Part shown: positions 28,206-39,182 of the stretch, in pieces | Layout: each line of letters starts with the position of its first letter | Position numbering within the stretch: position 1 is the stretch's first letter | NCBI RefSeq assembly: GCF_003284725.1 | Contig: NZ_PGTO01000007.1 | Span: 142,924-206,923 of the forward strand | DNA length: 64,000 bases | Source: Paramagnetospirillum kuznetsovii | Lineage (GTDB): Bacteria; Pseudomonadota; Alphaproteobacteria; Rhodospirillales; Magnetospirillaceae | Direction of reading: 5' to 3' | Notes under the pieces: generated by a model | What the model was told of the DNA's origin: nothing | Seen by the model: only the letters and a program-made list of their open reading frames with translations | Database searches by the model: none | Program-made: the position numbers and the translations under genes

Positions 28206-28664
28206 TTACGTTCGATGATACGGGTGGCCCGCGAGTATGGCCTGGGCCCGCCACAGCTGTTCCGCCAACAGGGCGCGGACCAGCATGTGCGGCCAGGTCA
28301 TGCCGCCCAGCGACAAAAGCAGGTCGGCGCGTGCCCGCACCGCCTCGCCATGGCCGTCGGCGCCGCCGATCAGGAAGGCCACATCGCCGATACCGCCGTC
28401 GCGCCAGACGCGAATCTTCTCGGCGAAGTCGGGCGATGTCATATGGCGGCCGCGCTCGTCCAGCGCCACCACCACGGCGCCGTTCGGAACCGTGGACAGC
28501 AGCAGCTCCGCCTCGCGGGCCTTCAACTGGGCCGAGGCCAAGGGCCGCTTCTCCTCCACTTCCTTGAGGGTGAGCGGAGGGCTGAGACGCTTCACATACT
28601 GGTGGAACAGGTCAAGCTCCGGCCCCGGCTTGGCCTTGCCGACGGCGGCCAGCAGGATGCGCAT
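28206..28664 (-). CDS. rlmH: 23S rRNA (pseudouridine1915-N3)-methyltransferase RlmH
   Basis: A 152-residue SPOUT methyltransferase. AVVVALDERGRHMTSPDFAEKI and AFLIGGADGHGEAVRARADLLLSLGGMTWPHMLVR are the SAM-binding knot segments (the second contains the family GGADG). ATG at 28664 gives the canonical MRILLAAVGKAKPGPE. It follows rsfS by a few bases, the usual order. Confidence 0.95.
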   Translation of the reverse strand: MRILLAAVGKAKPGPELDLFHQYVKRLSPPLTLKEVEEKRPLASAQLKAREAELLLSTVPNGAVVVALDERGRHMTSPDFAEKIRVWRDGGIGDVAFLIGGADGHGEAVRARADLLLSLGGMTWPHMLVRALLAEQLWRAQAILAGHPYHRT

Positions 28665-29068
28665 CAACCGCCTTGCATGGCCTTGGCGCGGATGGCGGCG
28701 GCGTTGGGCTGTTCCGACTTGGCTTCCAGCGTGCCCCACATCTTTTCCAGATTGTAGAAGGCGCGGACCTCGGGGCGGAACAGATGGATGATGACGTCGC
28801 CGGCATCCACCAGAACCCAATCGCACTGCGCCTCGCCCTCGGTCTGCACATGCTGTCCGGCGGTCTTCAGGGCGCGGGCCACGTGATCGGCCATGGCGCC
28901 AACCTGGCGCTGCGACTTGCCGGTGGCGATGACCATGTGATCACAGATGGAGGTGCGGCCCTTGAGGTCGATGACGGCGATGTCCTCGGCCTTGTGGTCT
29001 TCCAGGGTGGCGACGACGAGTTCGACCAGGGACTGGGCCGGGGCGGCGGGGGGCGTTGGGGAAGTGAT
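28664..29068 (-). CDS. rsfS: Ribosomal silencing factor RsfS with probable AUC start codon
   Basis: About 134 residues that bind L14 and block subunit joining. The reading frame contains LVELVVATLEDHKAEDIAVI, TSICDHMVIATGKSQRQVG and DWVLVDAGDVIIHLF, all RsfS hallmarks, but no ATG, GTG or TTG lies between the in-frame TAG upstream and the internal ATG at 28936, which would delete the first 44 residues. An ATC at 29068 has AGGAG six bases upstream and gives the expected N-terminus (MTSPTPPAAPAQSLVELV). A CTG at 29029 without a Shine-Dalgarno is the alternative. Confidence 0.82.
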   Translation of the reverse strand: MTSPTPPAAPAQSLVELVVATLEDHKAEDIAVIDLKGRTSICDHMVIATGKSQRQVGAMADHVARALKTAGQHVQTEGEAQCDWVLVDAGDVIIHLFRPEVRAFYNLEKMWGTLEAKSEQPNAAAIRAKAMQGG

Positions 29069-29084
29069 GGTCGGCTCCTAAGGT

Positions 29085-29693
29085 CTAGACGAGGCGGCTG
29101 CGGATGGCGGTGGACGAGGCCGGATGCCGCCTTATGTGAAGGAAGGCCCAGGCCGGGGGCCGTTTGGCGCACAGGGCGCGCGGCCGGGTCGGGCTGACAC
29201 GGAAACGGCCGAAGCGGCGGGCGGCCTTTGTGGCCAATGTCCGGGCAGAATAGGGACCACGGGCGAAAATCGCAACCGGAACGGTCCGGAAGATGCGCGG
29301 CCAGCGCGCCCAATGCTCCATCTGGGCCAGATTGTCGGCCCCCATCAGCCAGACGAAGCGGGCACAGGGGAAGCGGATGGCCAGGGCGGTCAAGGTGTCG
29401 GCGGTATAGCGGGTGCCCAGCGCCGTCTCCAGCGTGGTGGGGCGCAGACGAGGATTTCCCGCCATCACTGCCTGCGCCGATGCCAGCCGCTCCGCCAACG
29501 CGGCCATGCCGGAGGTGGATTTCAACGGGTTCTGCGGACTGACCAGCAGCCAAACTTCGTGAAGCCGCAACAACTTCAGGCTCAGTTGCGCGATGTGGCG
29601 GTGCCCGTCATGGGCGGGATTGAACGAGCCGCCCAGCAGGCCGATCCGCACCCGGCGGCGGTCGCCCCAGGGATTGGGCGCCAGCGGCGTCAT
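29085..29693 (-). CDS. nadD: Nicotinate-nucleotide adenylyltransferase
   Basis: A 202-residue enzyme that makes nicotinate adenine dinucleotide. The nucleotidyltransferase loop is [19 protein letters not shown] with the (H/T)xGH motif, and the conserved [12 protein letters not shown] and [19 protein letters not shown] segments follow. The ATG overlaps the proA stop by four bases. It lies in the classic proA-nadD-rsfS-rlmH order. Confidence 0.93.
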   Translation of the reverse strand: MTPLAPNPWGDRRRVRIGLLGGSFNPAHDGHRHIAQLSLKLLRLHEVWLLVSPQNPLKSTSGMAALAERLASAQAVMAGNPRLRPTTLETALGTRYTADTLTALAIRFPCARFVWLMGADNLAQMEHWARWPRIFRTVPVAIFARGPYSARTLATKAARRFGRFRVSPTRPRALCAKRPPAWAFLHIRRHPASSTAIRSRLV

Positions 29694-30952
29694 CCCGGCC
29701 GGACCTGACCGCTGCCCTTGACCACGTATTTGAAGGTGCAGAGTTGTTCCACCCCCACCGGGCCGCGGGCATGCAGCTTGCCGGTGGAAATGCCGATCTC
29801 GGCGCCCATGCCGAACTCGCCGCCATCGGCGAACTGGGTCGAGGCGTTCCACAGCACGATGGCGGAATCGCAGCCCTGCAGGAAGGTCTCCGCCGCCTTG
29901 GCGTCCTCGGTGACGATGGCTTCGGTGTGGTGCGAGCCATGGGTGTTGATGTGATCCACCGCCGCCGCGACCCCGTCCACCACCTTCACCGCGATGATGG
30001 AATCGAGATATTCCGTGCTCCAATCCGCTTCCGTGGCGGGCAGCGTCCGGCAATCGGCCTCTTGCGCCAGATGATCGCCGCGAACCTCGCACCCCGAGTC
30101 GATCAGCATGGCGACCAGCGGCTTCAGATGGGTCTTGGCGCAGGCCTTGTCCACCAGCAGGGTCTCGGTGGCGCCACAGACGCCGGTGCGGCGCATCTTG
30201 GCGTTGAGCACCACCTGCTTAGCCATTTCCAGATCGGCGGCGCCATCCACATAGGTGTGGCAGATGCCTTCCAGGTGCTGGAACAGCGGAATACGGCTTT
30301 CCTCCACCACCCGGGCCACCAGCGATTTGCCGCCCCGGGGCACGATCACATCGATGTAATCGGACAGCCGCAGCATGACGCCCACCGCCGCGCGGTCGGT
30401 GGTGGGAACCATCTGGACCGCCTCCTTGGGCAGGCCGCAGGCGGTGATGCCGCCCACCAGGGCGGTCATGATGGCCGAGGAGGAATGAAAGCTTTCCGAG
30501 CCGCCGCGCAGGATGGCGGCATTGCCCGATTTCAGGCACAGGCCGGCGGCGTCGGCGGTGACGTTGGGGCGGCTCTCATAGATGATGCCCACCACCCCCA
30601 GCGGCACGGCGACGCGGGAAATGGCCAGCCCGTTGGGCCGGGTCCATTCCGCCAGGGTGCGGCCGACCGGATCGGGCAGGGCGGCGATCTCTTCCAGACC
30701 CTTGGCCATGGCCTCGACTCGGGCCGGATTGAGCATCAGGCGGTCCAGCAGGGCCTTGGACAGCCCCTTGGCCTCGCCCGCCGCCATGTCCTTGGCATTG
30801 GCCTCGAGGATCAGGCGCGCATCGATGCGGATGGCCTGGGCCGAAGCGCGCAGGGCCTTGTTCTTGTCGAAGGCGGGCGTCAGCGCCAATTGCCGCGCGG
30901 CGGCGCGGGCGCGCTTGCCCAATTCGGTCATCAGGGTCTGAAGGTCGCTCAT
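29690..30952 (-). CDS. proA: Gamma-glutamyl phosphate reductase
   Basis: A 420-residue enzyme of proline synthesis that reduces glutamyl 5-phosphate to the semialdehyde. Catalytic cysteine region: [17 protein letters not shown]; substrate loop: [27 protein letters not shown] (NADPH and phosphate contacts). The start lies six bases from the proB stop. Confidence 0.95.
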   Translation of the reverse strand: MSDLQTLMTELGKRARAAARQLALTPAFDKNKALRASAQAIRIDARLILEANAKDMAAGEAKGLSKALLDRLMLNPARVEAMAKGLEEIAALPDPVGRTLAEWTRPNGLAISRVAVPLGVVGIIYESRPNVTADAAGLCLKSGNAAILRGGSESFHSSSAIMTALVGGITACGLPKEAVQMVPTTDRAAVGVMLRLSDYIDVIVPRGGKSLVARVVEESRIPLFQHLEGICHTYVDGAADLEMAKQVVLNAKMRRTGVCGATETLLVDKACAKTHLKPLVAMLIDSGCEVRGDHLAQEADCRTLPATEADWSTEYLDSIIAVKVVDGVAAAVDHINTHGSHHTEAIVTEDAKAAETFLQGCDSAIVLWNASTQFADGGEFGMGAEIGISTGKLHARGPVGVEQLCTFKYVVKGSGQVRPG

Positions 30953-30957
30953 GATGC

Positions 30958-33358
<2,401 letters not shown>

Positions 33359-33385
33359 CGTGTCCTATCATCCTTGCGCCGAAAA

Positions 33386-33416
33386 TCAAAAAGGGGAACG
33401 GTTTCCCGTTCCCCTT
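33386..33416 (-). terminator. Intrinsic terminator of rplU-rpmA
   Basis: On the minus strand an eleven-base perfect stem AAGGGGAACGG / CCGTTCCCCTT with a four-base loop is followed by a T-rich run (TTTGATTTT). It lies 30 bases after rpmA and separates it from obgE. Confidence 0.88.
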
Positions 33417-33445
33417 CTCGATAACGCAAGCGTTCGGGAACGGCC

Positions 33446-33715
33446 TTACTCGGCAGCCTCCGGCAGCGGCTCGACGACCACGAAGGTGCGACCCTCGGCC
33501 TTGTGCTTGAAGGCGACCTTGCCCTCGGCGGTGGCGAACAGGGTGTGGTCGGTGCCCATGCCCACATTGGCGCCCGGATAGAACTTGGTGCCGCGCTGGC
33601 GCACGATGATGTTGCCGGGAATGACCAGCTCGCCGCCGAACTTCTTGACGCCGAGTCGCTGACCCGCGGAGTCGCGGCCGTTGCGGGAAGAACCGCCAGC
33701 CTTTTTATGAGCCAT
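33446..33715 (-). CDS. rpmA: 50S ribosomal protein L27
   Basis: An 89-residue protein beginning [20 protein letters not shown], the conserved N-terminus that reaches the peptidyl-transferase centre, followed by [21 protein letters not shown]. It lies 30 bases after rplU, the universal pairing. Confidence 0.97.
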   Translation of the reverse strand: MAHKKAGGSSRNGRDSAGQRLGVKKFGGELVIPGNIIVRQRGTKFYPGANVGMGTDHTLFATAEGKVAFKHKAEGRTFVVVEPLPEAAE

Positions 33716-33745
33716 AGTCTACTCTCCTCGTATCCGCTGCTGCGA

Positions 33746-34048
33746 TCAGCCGGCGGAAATATCGGTGATGCGCAGGATCGTCAAGTCCTGGCGGTGGCCG
33801 TTCTTACGGCGCGAATTCTGGCGGCGGCGCTTCTTGAAGACGATGACCTTCTCGCCGCGGGCCTGGGCAACCACGGTGGCCTTCACCTGAGCGCCGTCCA
33901 CATTGGGAGCGCCGATCTTGTCGCCGACCATCAGCACCTGATCGAGCACGACCTCGGCACCGGCCTCACCGGCCAGCTTCTCGACGCGGATCACGTCGCC
34001 CGATGCCACCTTGTACTGCTTACCGCCGGTCTGAATGACTGCGAACAT
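33746..34048 (-). CDS. rplU: 50S ribosomal protein L21
   Basis: A 100-residue protein beginning [20 protein letters not shown], with the rRNA-binding segment [18 protein letters not shown]. It is the first gene of the rplU-rpmA transcript. Confidence 0.97.
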   Translation of the reverse strand: MFAVIQTGGKQYKVASGDVIRVEKLAGEAGAEVVLDQVLMVGDKIGAPNVDGAQVKATVVAQARGEKVIVFKKRRRQNSRRKNGHRQDLTILRITDISAG

Positions 34049-34113
34049 GACGATTCTACCTGAGCAAAAGAAATAGTGACGCGCAAGGTTTGACCCCCGC
34101 GCGAGAGGGCCGA

Positions 34114-34141
34114 ACTATACTCAGGCGCAAATCAGAGTCAA
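34114..34141 (-). promoter_or_regulatory. Promoter of rplU-rpmA
   Basis: On the minus strand TTGACT (34141-34136) and TATAGT (34119-34114) are separated by 16 bases, about 65 bases before the rplU ATG. This is one of the best sigma-70-like matches in the window. Confidence 0.7.
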
Positions 34142-34638
34142 CGCCTTTGTGTGCCATATCGTCGCACTTGATGGGCGCTGGCCGCAGGTTCGACGACGGA
34201 GTGGGCGGAAAGCTTGTGTTCGGCGTTAAGCAAGGAATGGACGATGGCCTCCCTGACCCGGTGCGGATCATCCGCATCAATCAGATGGGCCACGCCAATG
34301 ATTTCAGCCGCCCCCAGCGACAGAACCGCAAGAACCTGAATGCCTTTCTTGCGCTCGGACCGCTGGCCAACGAATATCTCGCAGCGCCGGATTTCCGGAA
34401 AGTGACGGACCAGCATGGCCACCCGATGTTCGGCGAATGCCAGCGTGGCCGGATCGTCTCCGGTCCCGTTGAAAGCAAAATCAAACGACGAACTGGCCCG
34501 CGGAGAAGCGCCGACATTCTTGGCGTGAAAGCTGCGCGCGCGGCTGGCACGGATGGAGGCCTCCCGGGTGGCATCGGCAAAGTCGGCCGTCAGTTGATCC
34601 ACCCAGGCGGCATCGAATCGCTCTTTCGTCTTCTTCAT
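34138..34638 (-). CDS. Hypothetical protein coupled to zeta-like kinase
   Basis: A 166-residue protein with no recognised family. The N-terminal part is helical and charged; the C-terminal half includes the hydrophobic stretch KGIQVLAVLSLGAAEIIGVAHLI. Its ATG overlaps the stop of the upstream P-loop gene by four bases, so the products are made together. The gene order (kinase first) is the reverse of the usual antitoxin-first order. Whether it neutralises the kinase is unknown. Confidence 0.6.
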   Translation of the reverse strand: MKKTKERFDAAWVDQLTADFADATREASIRASRARSFHAKNVGASPRASSSFDFAFNGTGDDPATLAFAEHRVAMLVRHFPEIRRCEIFVGQRSERKKGIQVLAVLSLGAAEIIGVAHLIDADDPHRVREAIVHSLLNAEHKLSAHSVVEPAASAHQVRRYGTQRR

Positions 34639-35213
34639 CCGAACTCCTCCAAGAGGGGAGACTGGCCGAACCGTCGCCGCATCATGCCCTGTCGAATTTC
34701 GGCAAGCAATATGGCCTTGTCTCTCGAATTGTCAAAGACCAGGGCGAGGTCCGCCGCCCGGACGTAATCGGGAAAATTCTTATTGATACGATCAAAACGT
34801 CTCACGATATCCGCGTCGGGAATGTCATGTCCACCATCGGCGACACGGATATCGACCCTGGCGCGGGATAGCGCCGCACTTTCCAGCCCGACGAAAAACA
34901 GGTTGCACTCCCAGCCTTCCATCTTGAATTCAGCCATGGTGCGGAGATAGCCCCGCGAAGCCAAGGTGGTCTCGACGACGAAGGACTGACGCGACGCCCT
35001 CAACTCTCTGATCCTCTCGATGGCCTCGCGTCCTGCGGCGATCAGGCTTTCGCTCGGATTCAGCGGGTTCATGCGGGCGGCTATCTCGTCGACATTGACG
35101 AAGGGCAAGCCGTCCAGTTGGCTCTTAAGCACTCTTTTTGCCGTCGTTGTCTTTCCCGCTCCATTTGGACCCCCGAAAATCCATAATACGGGCGGAGCGC
35201 TATCGTGAGGCAT
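34635..35213 (-). CDS. Zeta-toxin-like P-loop kinase
   Basis: A 192-residue AAA/zeta-type protein. The Walker A loop is IFGGPNGAGKTTTAKRVL, followed by PFVNVDEIAARMNP with the catalytic-type Asp and SFVVETTLASRGYLRTM, the usual zeta-family order. Zeta toxins phosphorylate UDP-N-acetylglucosamine; many chromosomal relatives have unknown substrates. ATG at 35213 was chosen, although a TTG at 35231 is in frame. It is cotranscribed with the following hypothetical gene. Confidence 0.75.
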   Translation of the reverse strand: MPHDSAPPVLWIFGGPNGAGKTTTAKRVLKSQLDGLPFVNVDEIAARMNPLNPSESLIAAGREAIERIRELRASRQSFVVETTLASRGYLRTMAEFKMEGWECNLFFVGLESAALSRARVDIRVADGGHDIPDADIVRRFDRINKNFPDYVRAADLALVFDNSRDKAILLAEIRQGMMRRRFGQSPLLEEFG

Positions 35214-35307
35214 GCCTGATGGTGTCGCCAAAAACGTGAATCATCCGCAGAATACGACATGTGGCGGGCAGCGCAACGCTTTTTTTCTCTTATTCCGCGC
35301 AGAGCGA

Positions 35308-35523
35308 TTATAGGGACCGCGCTCCGGACAGCATTTCCTCTTCCCCAGCGCGTCGCTTCGCCACCAGATCGAGGATCCTCTCCTTCTCCACCTCGCTGGC
35401 GGTGGACCAGGCCTTGATCTCCGCTCGCGTGCGTTTGCAGCCGATGCACCAGCCGAGGCGATCATCGATGCGGCAGACGGATTTGCAGGGACTGTCGAAA
35501 ATGCGGAGCGGCGGGTGGGGCAA
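35308..35523 (-). CDS. DUF1289 family small cysteine protein
   Basis: A 71-residue protein with the DUF1289 pattern SPCKSVCRIDDRLGWCIGCKR, four cysteines likely to bind zinc or an iron-sulfur cluster, then RTRAEIKAW. Translation starts at TTG with GGAGG five bases upstream; a closer ATG is out of frame. The function is unknown, though proteins of this type are widespread in proteobacteria. Confidence 0.85.
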   Translation of the reverse strand: MPHPPLRIFDSPCKSVCRIDDRLGWCIGCKRTRAEIKAWSTASEVEKERILDLVAKRRAGEEEMLSGARSL

Positions 35524-35673
35524 TCATACCTCCTCGGTTACGCCCCGTTTGGTGGGGCCTTTCCCCATATGGGGCCTACTCAAGAGACCTAAAACCCCCA
35601 GCGCCTCTGGTCGGAGGCGGCGGACAAGCGTAATCTGGGGGCAACAAGCAGAATGAAACCGGGAGAAAGCGTG

Positions 35674-36888
35674 ATGCTGCACGGCAAGGTCTTGGTCGCC
35701 CAGGGTGGCGGCCCCACCGCGGTGATCAATCAGTCCATGGTGGGCGCGGTGCTGGAATCGCGCAAGTTCCGCAATGTGGACCTGGTCTACGGCGCCCATC
35801 ACGGGGTGCGCGGCATCATCAACGAGGAGTTTCTCGACCTCACCCAAGAGACCAGCCACAACCTGGAAGCGGTGGCGCAGACGCCGTCCTCGGCCCTGGG
35901 CTCGACGCGCGACAAGCCCGACCTTAAATACTGCCAGGAGGTGTTCAAGGTTCTCCAGGCCCACGGCATCGCCTATTTCTTCTATATCGGCGGCAACGAT
36001 TCCTCGGACACCGTGCGCATCGTCTCGGAAGAAGCCCACAAGGCGGGCTATCCCCTGCGCTGCATCCATATCCCCAAGACCATCGACAATGATCTGGTCC
36101 ACAACGACCATACGCCGGGCTTTCCCTCGGCGGCCCGCTTCGTGGCCCAGGCCTTCATGGGCGCCAATCTGGATAATTCGGCACTGAAGGGGGTCTATAT
36201 CGCGGTGGTGATGGGCCGCCATGCCGGTTTCCTCACCGCCGCCTCGGCGCTGGGCAAGAAGTTTCCCGACGACGGCCCTCACCTTATCTATATCCCCGAG
36301 CGCAATTTCTCGGTGGACTCGTTCCTGGGCGACGTCAAGGCCTGCTACGAAAAGCACGGACGCTGTGTCGTCGCCGTGTCGGAAGGCATCCACGACGAGA
36401 ACGGCGCTCCCATCATCACCAAGCTTTCCAAGGACGTGGAAAAGGACGCCCACGGCAATATCCAGCTTTCGGGCACCGGCGCCCTGGCCGACCTGCTGTG
36501 CGAGGAGGTCAAGGCCAAGCTGGGGATCAAGCGGGTCCGGGGCGACACCTTCGGCTATGTGCAGCGCTCGTTCATCGGCTGCGTCTCGGACCTGGATCAG
36601 CGCGAAGCCCGCGAAGTGGGCGAGAAGGCGGTGCAATACGCCATGTGGGGCGCGGTGGACGGATCGGTCACCATCCAGCGCACCGGCTTCTATTCGGTGG
36701 ACTACAAGCTGTTGCCGCTGGAGATGGTGGCGGGCAAGACTCGGGTGATGGAAGACCATTTCATCGCCGAGTCGGGCACCGACGTCACCGACGCCTTCCG
36801 CATGTATCTGCGGCCGCTGTTGGGCTCGGGCATGCCCGACGCCTTCCGCCTGCGGCTGAACTCGGTGCCGAAGATTTTGAAGCGTTGA
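35674..36888 (+). CDS. pfp: 6-phosphofructokinase, pyrophosphate-dependent type
   Basis: A 404-residue PFK. VLVAQGGGPTAVINQSMVG is the nucleotide/PPi loop, and IPKTIDNDL contains the catalytic Asp, with Lys where ATP enzymes have Gly. VVMGRHAGFLTAAS is the fructose-6-phosphate MGR motif. The selector segment reads GGNDSSDT; the Asp in fourth position is the PPi-type residue, while the third position is Asn instead of Asp. ATG at 35674 has GGGAGA upstream; an in-frame ATG at 35653 would add seven residues. Confidence 0.88.
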   Translation: MLHGKVLVAQGGGPTAVINQSMVGAVLESRKFRNVDLVYGAHHGVRGIINEEFLDLTQETSHNLEAVAQTPSSALGSTRDKPDLKYCQEVFKVLQAHGIAYFFYIGGNDSSDTVRIVSEEAHKAGYPLRCIHIPKTIDNDLVHNDHTPGFPSAARFVAQAFMGANLDNSALKGVYIAVVMGRHAGFLTAASALGKKFPDDGPHLIYIPERNFSVDSFLGDVKACYEKHGRCVVAVSEGIHDENGAPIITKLSKDVEKDAHGNIQLSGTGALADLLCEEVKAKLGIKRVRGDTFGYVQRSFIGCVSDLDQREAREVGEKAVQYAMWGAVDGSVTIQRTGFYSVDYKLLPLEMVAGKTRVMEDHFIAESGTDVTDAFRMYLRPLLGSGMPDAFRLRLNSVPKILKR

Positions 36889-36913
36889 GCCGACGCACCG
36901 CGAAAGAAGCATC

Positions 36914-36941
36914 TTGCCTCCGGACGCGTTTTGGCTATTAT
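36914..36941 (+). promoter_or_regulatory. Promoter of the rimP-nusA-infB operon
   Basis: TTGCCT (36914-36919) and TATTAT (36936-36941) are separated by 16 bases. The predicted start is near 36948, giving a leader of about 100 bases that contains an intrinsic terminator before rimP. Confidence 0.6.
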
Positions 36942-36987
36942 GACGCCTAGACACATTCTTACGTGCCCGCTTGACGGGATTGTGAGG

Positions 36988-37018
36988 GTGGGCCATCGGC
37001 CCACTTTTTTTTGTTTTT
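36988..37018 (+). terminator. Intrinsic terminator in the rimP leader (possible attenuator)
   Basis: A seven-base perfect stem GTGGGCC-ATC-GGCCCAC is followed by TTTTTTTTGTTTTT. It lies about 100 bases after pfp and 32 bases before rimP, downstream of the promoter at 36914-36941. It could end the pfp transcript, attenuate the operon, or both. Confidence 0.88.
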
Positions 37019-37049
37019 AGGGACCAGAAGGTCGCAGGCGAACAGGGTT

Positions 37050-37547
37050 ATGGATCTTCAAAGCCGTTTGGAGGCCCTGATCGCGCCGTCTCTCGATGCC
37101 TCGGGCTACGAGCTGGTGCGGGTGCAGCTGCAAGGAAAGCAGCGACTCACGCTTCAGATCATGGCCGATCGCAAGGACGGCGTGATGATGACGGTGGAAG
37201 ACTGCGCCGACATCAGTCGCTCGCTCTCGGCCCTGCTTGACGTCGAGGATCCGATCTCGGCGGCCTACACGCTCGAAGTCAGTTCTCCTGGCATCGACCG
37301 GCCGCTGACTCGGGCCAAGGACTTCGAGCGGTGGGCCGGTTTCGAGGCAAAGCTGGATTCCAGCCAGCCGATCGAAGGGCGTAAGCGGTTCAGGGGCAAG
37401 CTGCTCGGTCTTGACGAGGGGGGCAATGTGCGCCTTGTCGTCGAGACCGGTGAGGTCGCCATTCCCATGGCCGATGTCAGGGGTGCCAAATTGGTGCTCT
37501 CCGACGAGCTGATCGCCGCGACCATCCGGGACCAGAAAGAAGACTAA
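37050..37547 (+). CDS. rimP: Ribosome maturation factor RimP
   Basis: A 165-residue factor needed for 30S maturation. The N-terminal domain has LIAPSLDASGYELVRVQLQ and the motif VEDCADISRSLSALLDVEDPI, followed by LEVSSPGIDRPLTRAKDFERW, both RimP signatures. ATG at 37050 gives the usual length; an upstream in-frame start would run through the terminator. First gene of the rimP-nusA-infB operon. Confidence 0.94.
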   Translation: MDLQSRLEALIAPSLDASGYELVRVQLQGKQRLTLQIMADRKDGVMMTVEDCADISRSLSALLDVEDPISAAYTLEVSSPGIDRPLTRAKDFERWAGFEAKLDSSQPIEGRKRFRGKLLGLDEGGNVRLVVETGEVAIPMADVRGAKLVLSDELIAATIRDQKED

Positions 37548-37561
37548 GGACCAAGAGTACG

Positions 37562-39073
37562 ATGACCATGGAACGGATCGCCGCACTTCCCCGCCCCGAG
37601 CTCCTGCAGGTTGCCGACGCCGTCGCCCGCGACAAAGGCATCGACCGCGACGAGGTGCTTGAAGCCATGGAGCAAGCCATTCAAAAGGCTGGACGCTCCA
37701 AATACGGCCACGAGCACGACATTCGCGCCCATATCGATCGCAAGACCGGCGAAATTCAGCTGGCTCGCTTCATCGAGGTGGTCGAGGAGATCGAGAACGA
37801 GGCCACCCAGAAGACCCTGGCCCAGGTGCTGAAGAAGAAGCCCGACGCCCAGATCGGCGACTTCCTGGTCGATCCGCTGCCGCCCATCGATTTCGGGCGC
37901 ATCGCGGCGCAGACCGCCAAGCAGGTCATCGTCCAGAAGGTGCGCGACGCCGAACGTCAGCGCCAGTTCAACGAATACAAGGACCGCATCGGCGAGATCA
38001 GCAACGGCCTGGTCAAGCGCGTCGAATTCGGCAACGTCATCATCGACCTGGGACGCGCCGAGGGATTGCTGCGCCGCGACGAGTTGATCCCGCGCGAGAC
38101 CTTCCGCACCGGCGACCGCGTGCGGGCCTATATTCATGACGTGCGCGCCGAGCCCCGGGGGCCGCAGATTTTCCTGTCGCGCACCCATACGGTGTTCATG
38201 TCCAAGCTGTTCGCCCAGGAAGTTCCGGAAATCTATGACGGCATCATCGAGATCAAGGCGGTGGCCCGCGATCCCGGTTCGCGCGCCAAGATCGCCGTGC
38301 TGTCCCACGATTCCTCCATCGACCCGGTCGGCGCCTGCGTCGGCATGCGCGGCTCGCGCGTTCAGGCGGTGGTGGCCGAGTTGCAGGGCGAGAAGATCGA
38401 CATCATCCAGTGGTCGCCCGATATCGCCACCTTCGTGGTGAACGCCCTGGCCCCCGCCGAAGTCACCAAGGTGGTGATGGACGAGGAAGCCGGCCGCATC
38501 GAGGTGGTGGTTCCCGATGATCAGCTCAGCCTCGCCATCGGCCGTCGTGGCCAGAATGTGCGCCTGGCCAGCCAGCTGACCCAGTGGAACATCGACATCC
38601 TGACCGAGGCCGAGGAATCCGAGCGCCGCACCGAGGAATTCCGCTCGCGCTCCAATATGTTCATCAATGCCCTGGACGTTGACGACGTCATCGCCCATCT
38701 GCTGGTGACCGAAGGCTTCTCGTCGGTGGAGGAGGTGGCCTATGTGCCGCTGGAAGACATCGCCGAGATCGAGGGCTTCGACGAGAACGTCGCCGAGGAA
38801 CTGCAGGGCCGCGCCCGCAACTTCCTGTCCGAGCAGGACGAACGCTACGACCAGATGCGCAAGGATCTCGGCGTCGCCGACGAGCTGACCGGCATCGAGG
38901 GTCTGGCGCCGGTCATGCTGGTCAAGCTGGGCGAGAAAGGGGTCAAGACCCTGGACGACCTGGGCGATCTGGCTTCCGACGAGTTGATCGATATCGTCGG
39001 TCGCGACGACATGACAGAGGAACAGGCCAACACCGTGATCATGGCCGCCCGTGCCCATTGGTTCGAGGAATAG
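37562..39073 (+). CDS. nusA: Transcription termination/antitermination protein NusA
   Basis: A 503-residue protein with the N-terminal RNA-polymerase domain, an S1 domain (residues about 135-200, GLVKRVEFGNVIIDLGRAEG), two KH domains (GACVGMRGSRVQAVV and LAIGRRGQNVRLASQLT), and two C-terminal acidic repeats with helix-hairpin-helix motifs, as in other alphaproteobacteria. The C-terminus ends AHWFEE; a second copy of the DNA for this tail lies 92 bases downstream out of frame. Confidence 0.96.
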   Translation: MTMERIAALPRPELLQVADAVARDKGIDRDEVLEAMEQAIQKAGRSKYGHEHDIRAHIDRKTGEIQLARFIEVVEEIENEATQKTLAQVLKKKPDAQIGDFLVDPLPPIDFGRIAAQTAKQVIVQKVRDAERQRQFNEYKDRIGEISNGLVKRVEFGNVIIDLGRAEGLLRRDELIPRETFRTGDRVRAYIHDVRAEPRGPQIFLSRTHTVFMSKLFAQEVPEIYDGIIEIKAVARDPGSRAKIAVLSHDSSIDPVGACVGMRGSRVQAVVAELQGEKIDIIQWSPDIATFVVNALAPAEVTKVVMDEEAGRIEVVVPDDQLSLAIGRRGQNVRLASQLTQWNIDILTEAEESERRTEEFRSRSNMFINALDVDDVIAHLLVTEGFSSVEEVAYVPLEDIAEIEGFDENVAEELQGRARNFLSEQDERYDQMRKDLGVADELTGIEGLAPVMLVKLGEKGVKTLDDLGDLASDELIDIVGRDDMTEEQANTVIMAARAHWFEE

Positions 39074-39182
39074 TGACGATGTTTTGTGCCTCCCGTGTCC
39101 GAACCAATGAGCACAATTATATCGAAATGGCGGCAAAGCCGCCGGCCCACTGGTTCGAGGGCGAGGCCTAAGGGCCGGCGGC
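39051..39182 (+). promoter_or_regulatory. Nested repeats and two hairpins between nusA and ylxR
   Basis: GCCCATTGGTTCGAG at 39053, inside the nusA end, recurs as GCCCACTGGTTCGAG at 39145. An inverted copy CGAACCAATGAGCAC lies at 39100-39114. The first and inverted copies can form a 14-of-15 stem covering the nusA stop. A second perfect eleven-base stem GCCGCCGGCCC / GGGCCGGCGGC (39138-39148 with 39172-39182) ends directly at the ylxR ATG. Confidence 0.6.
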
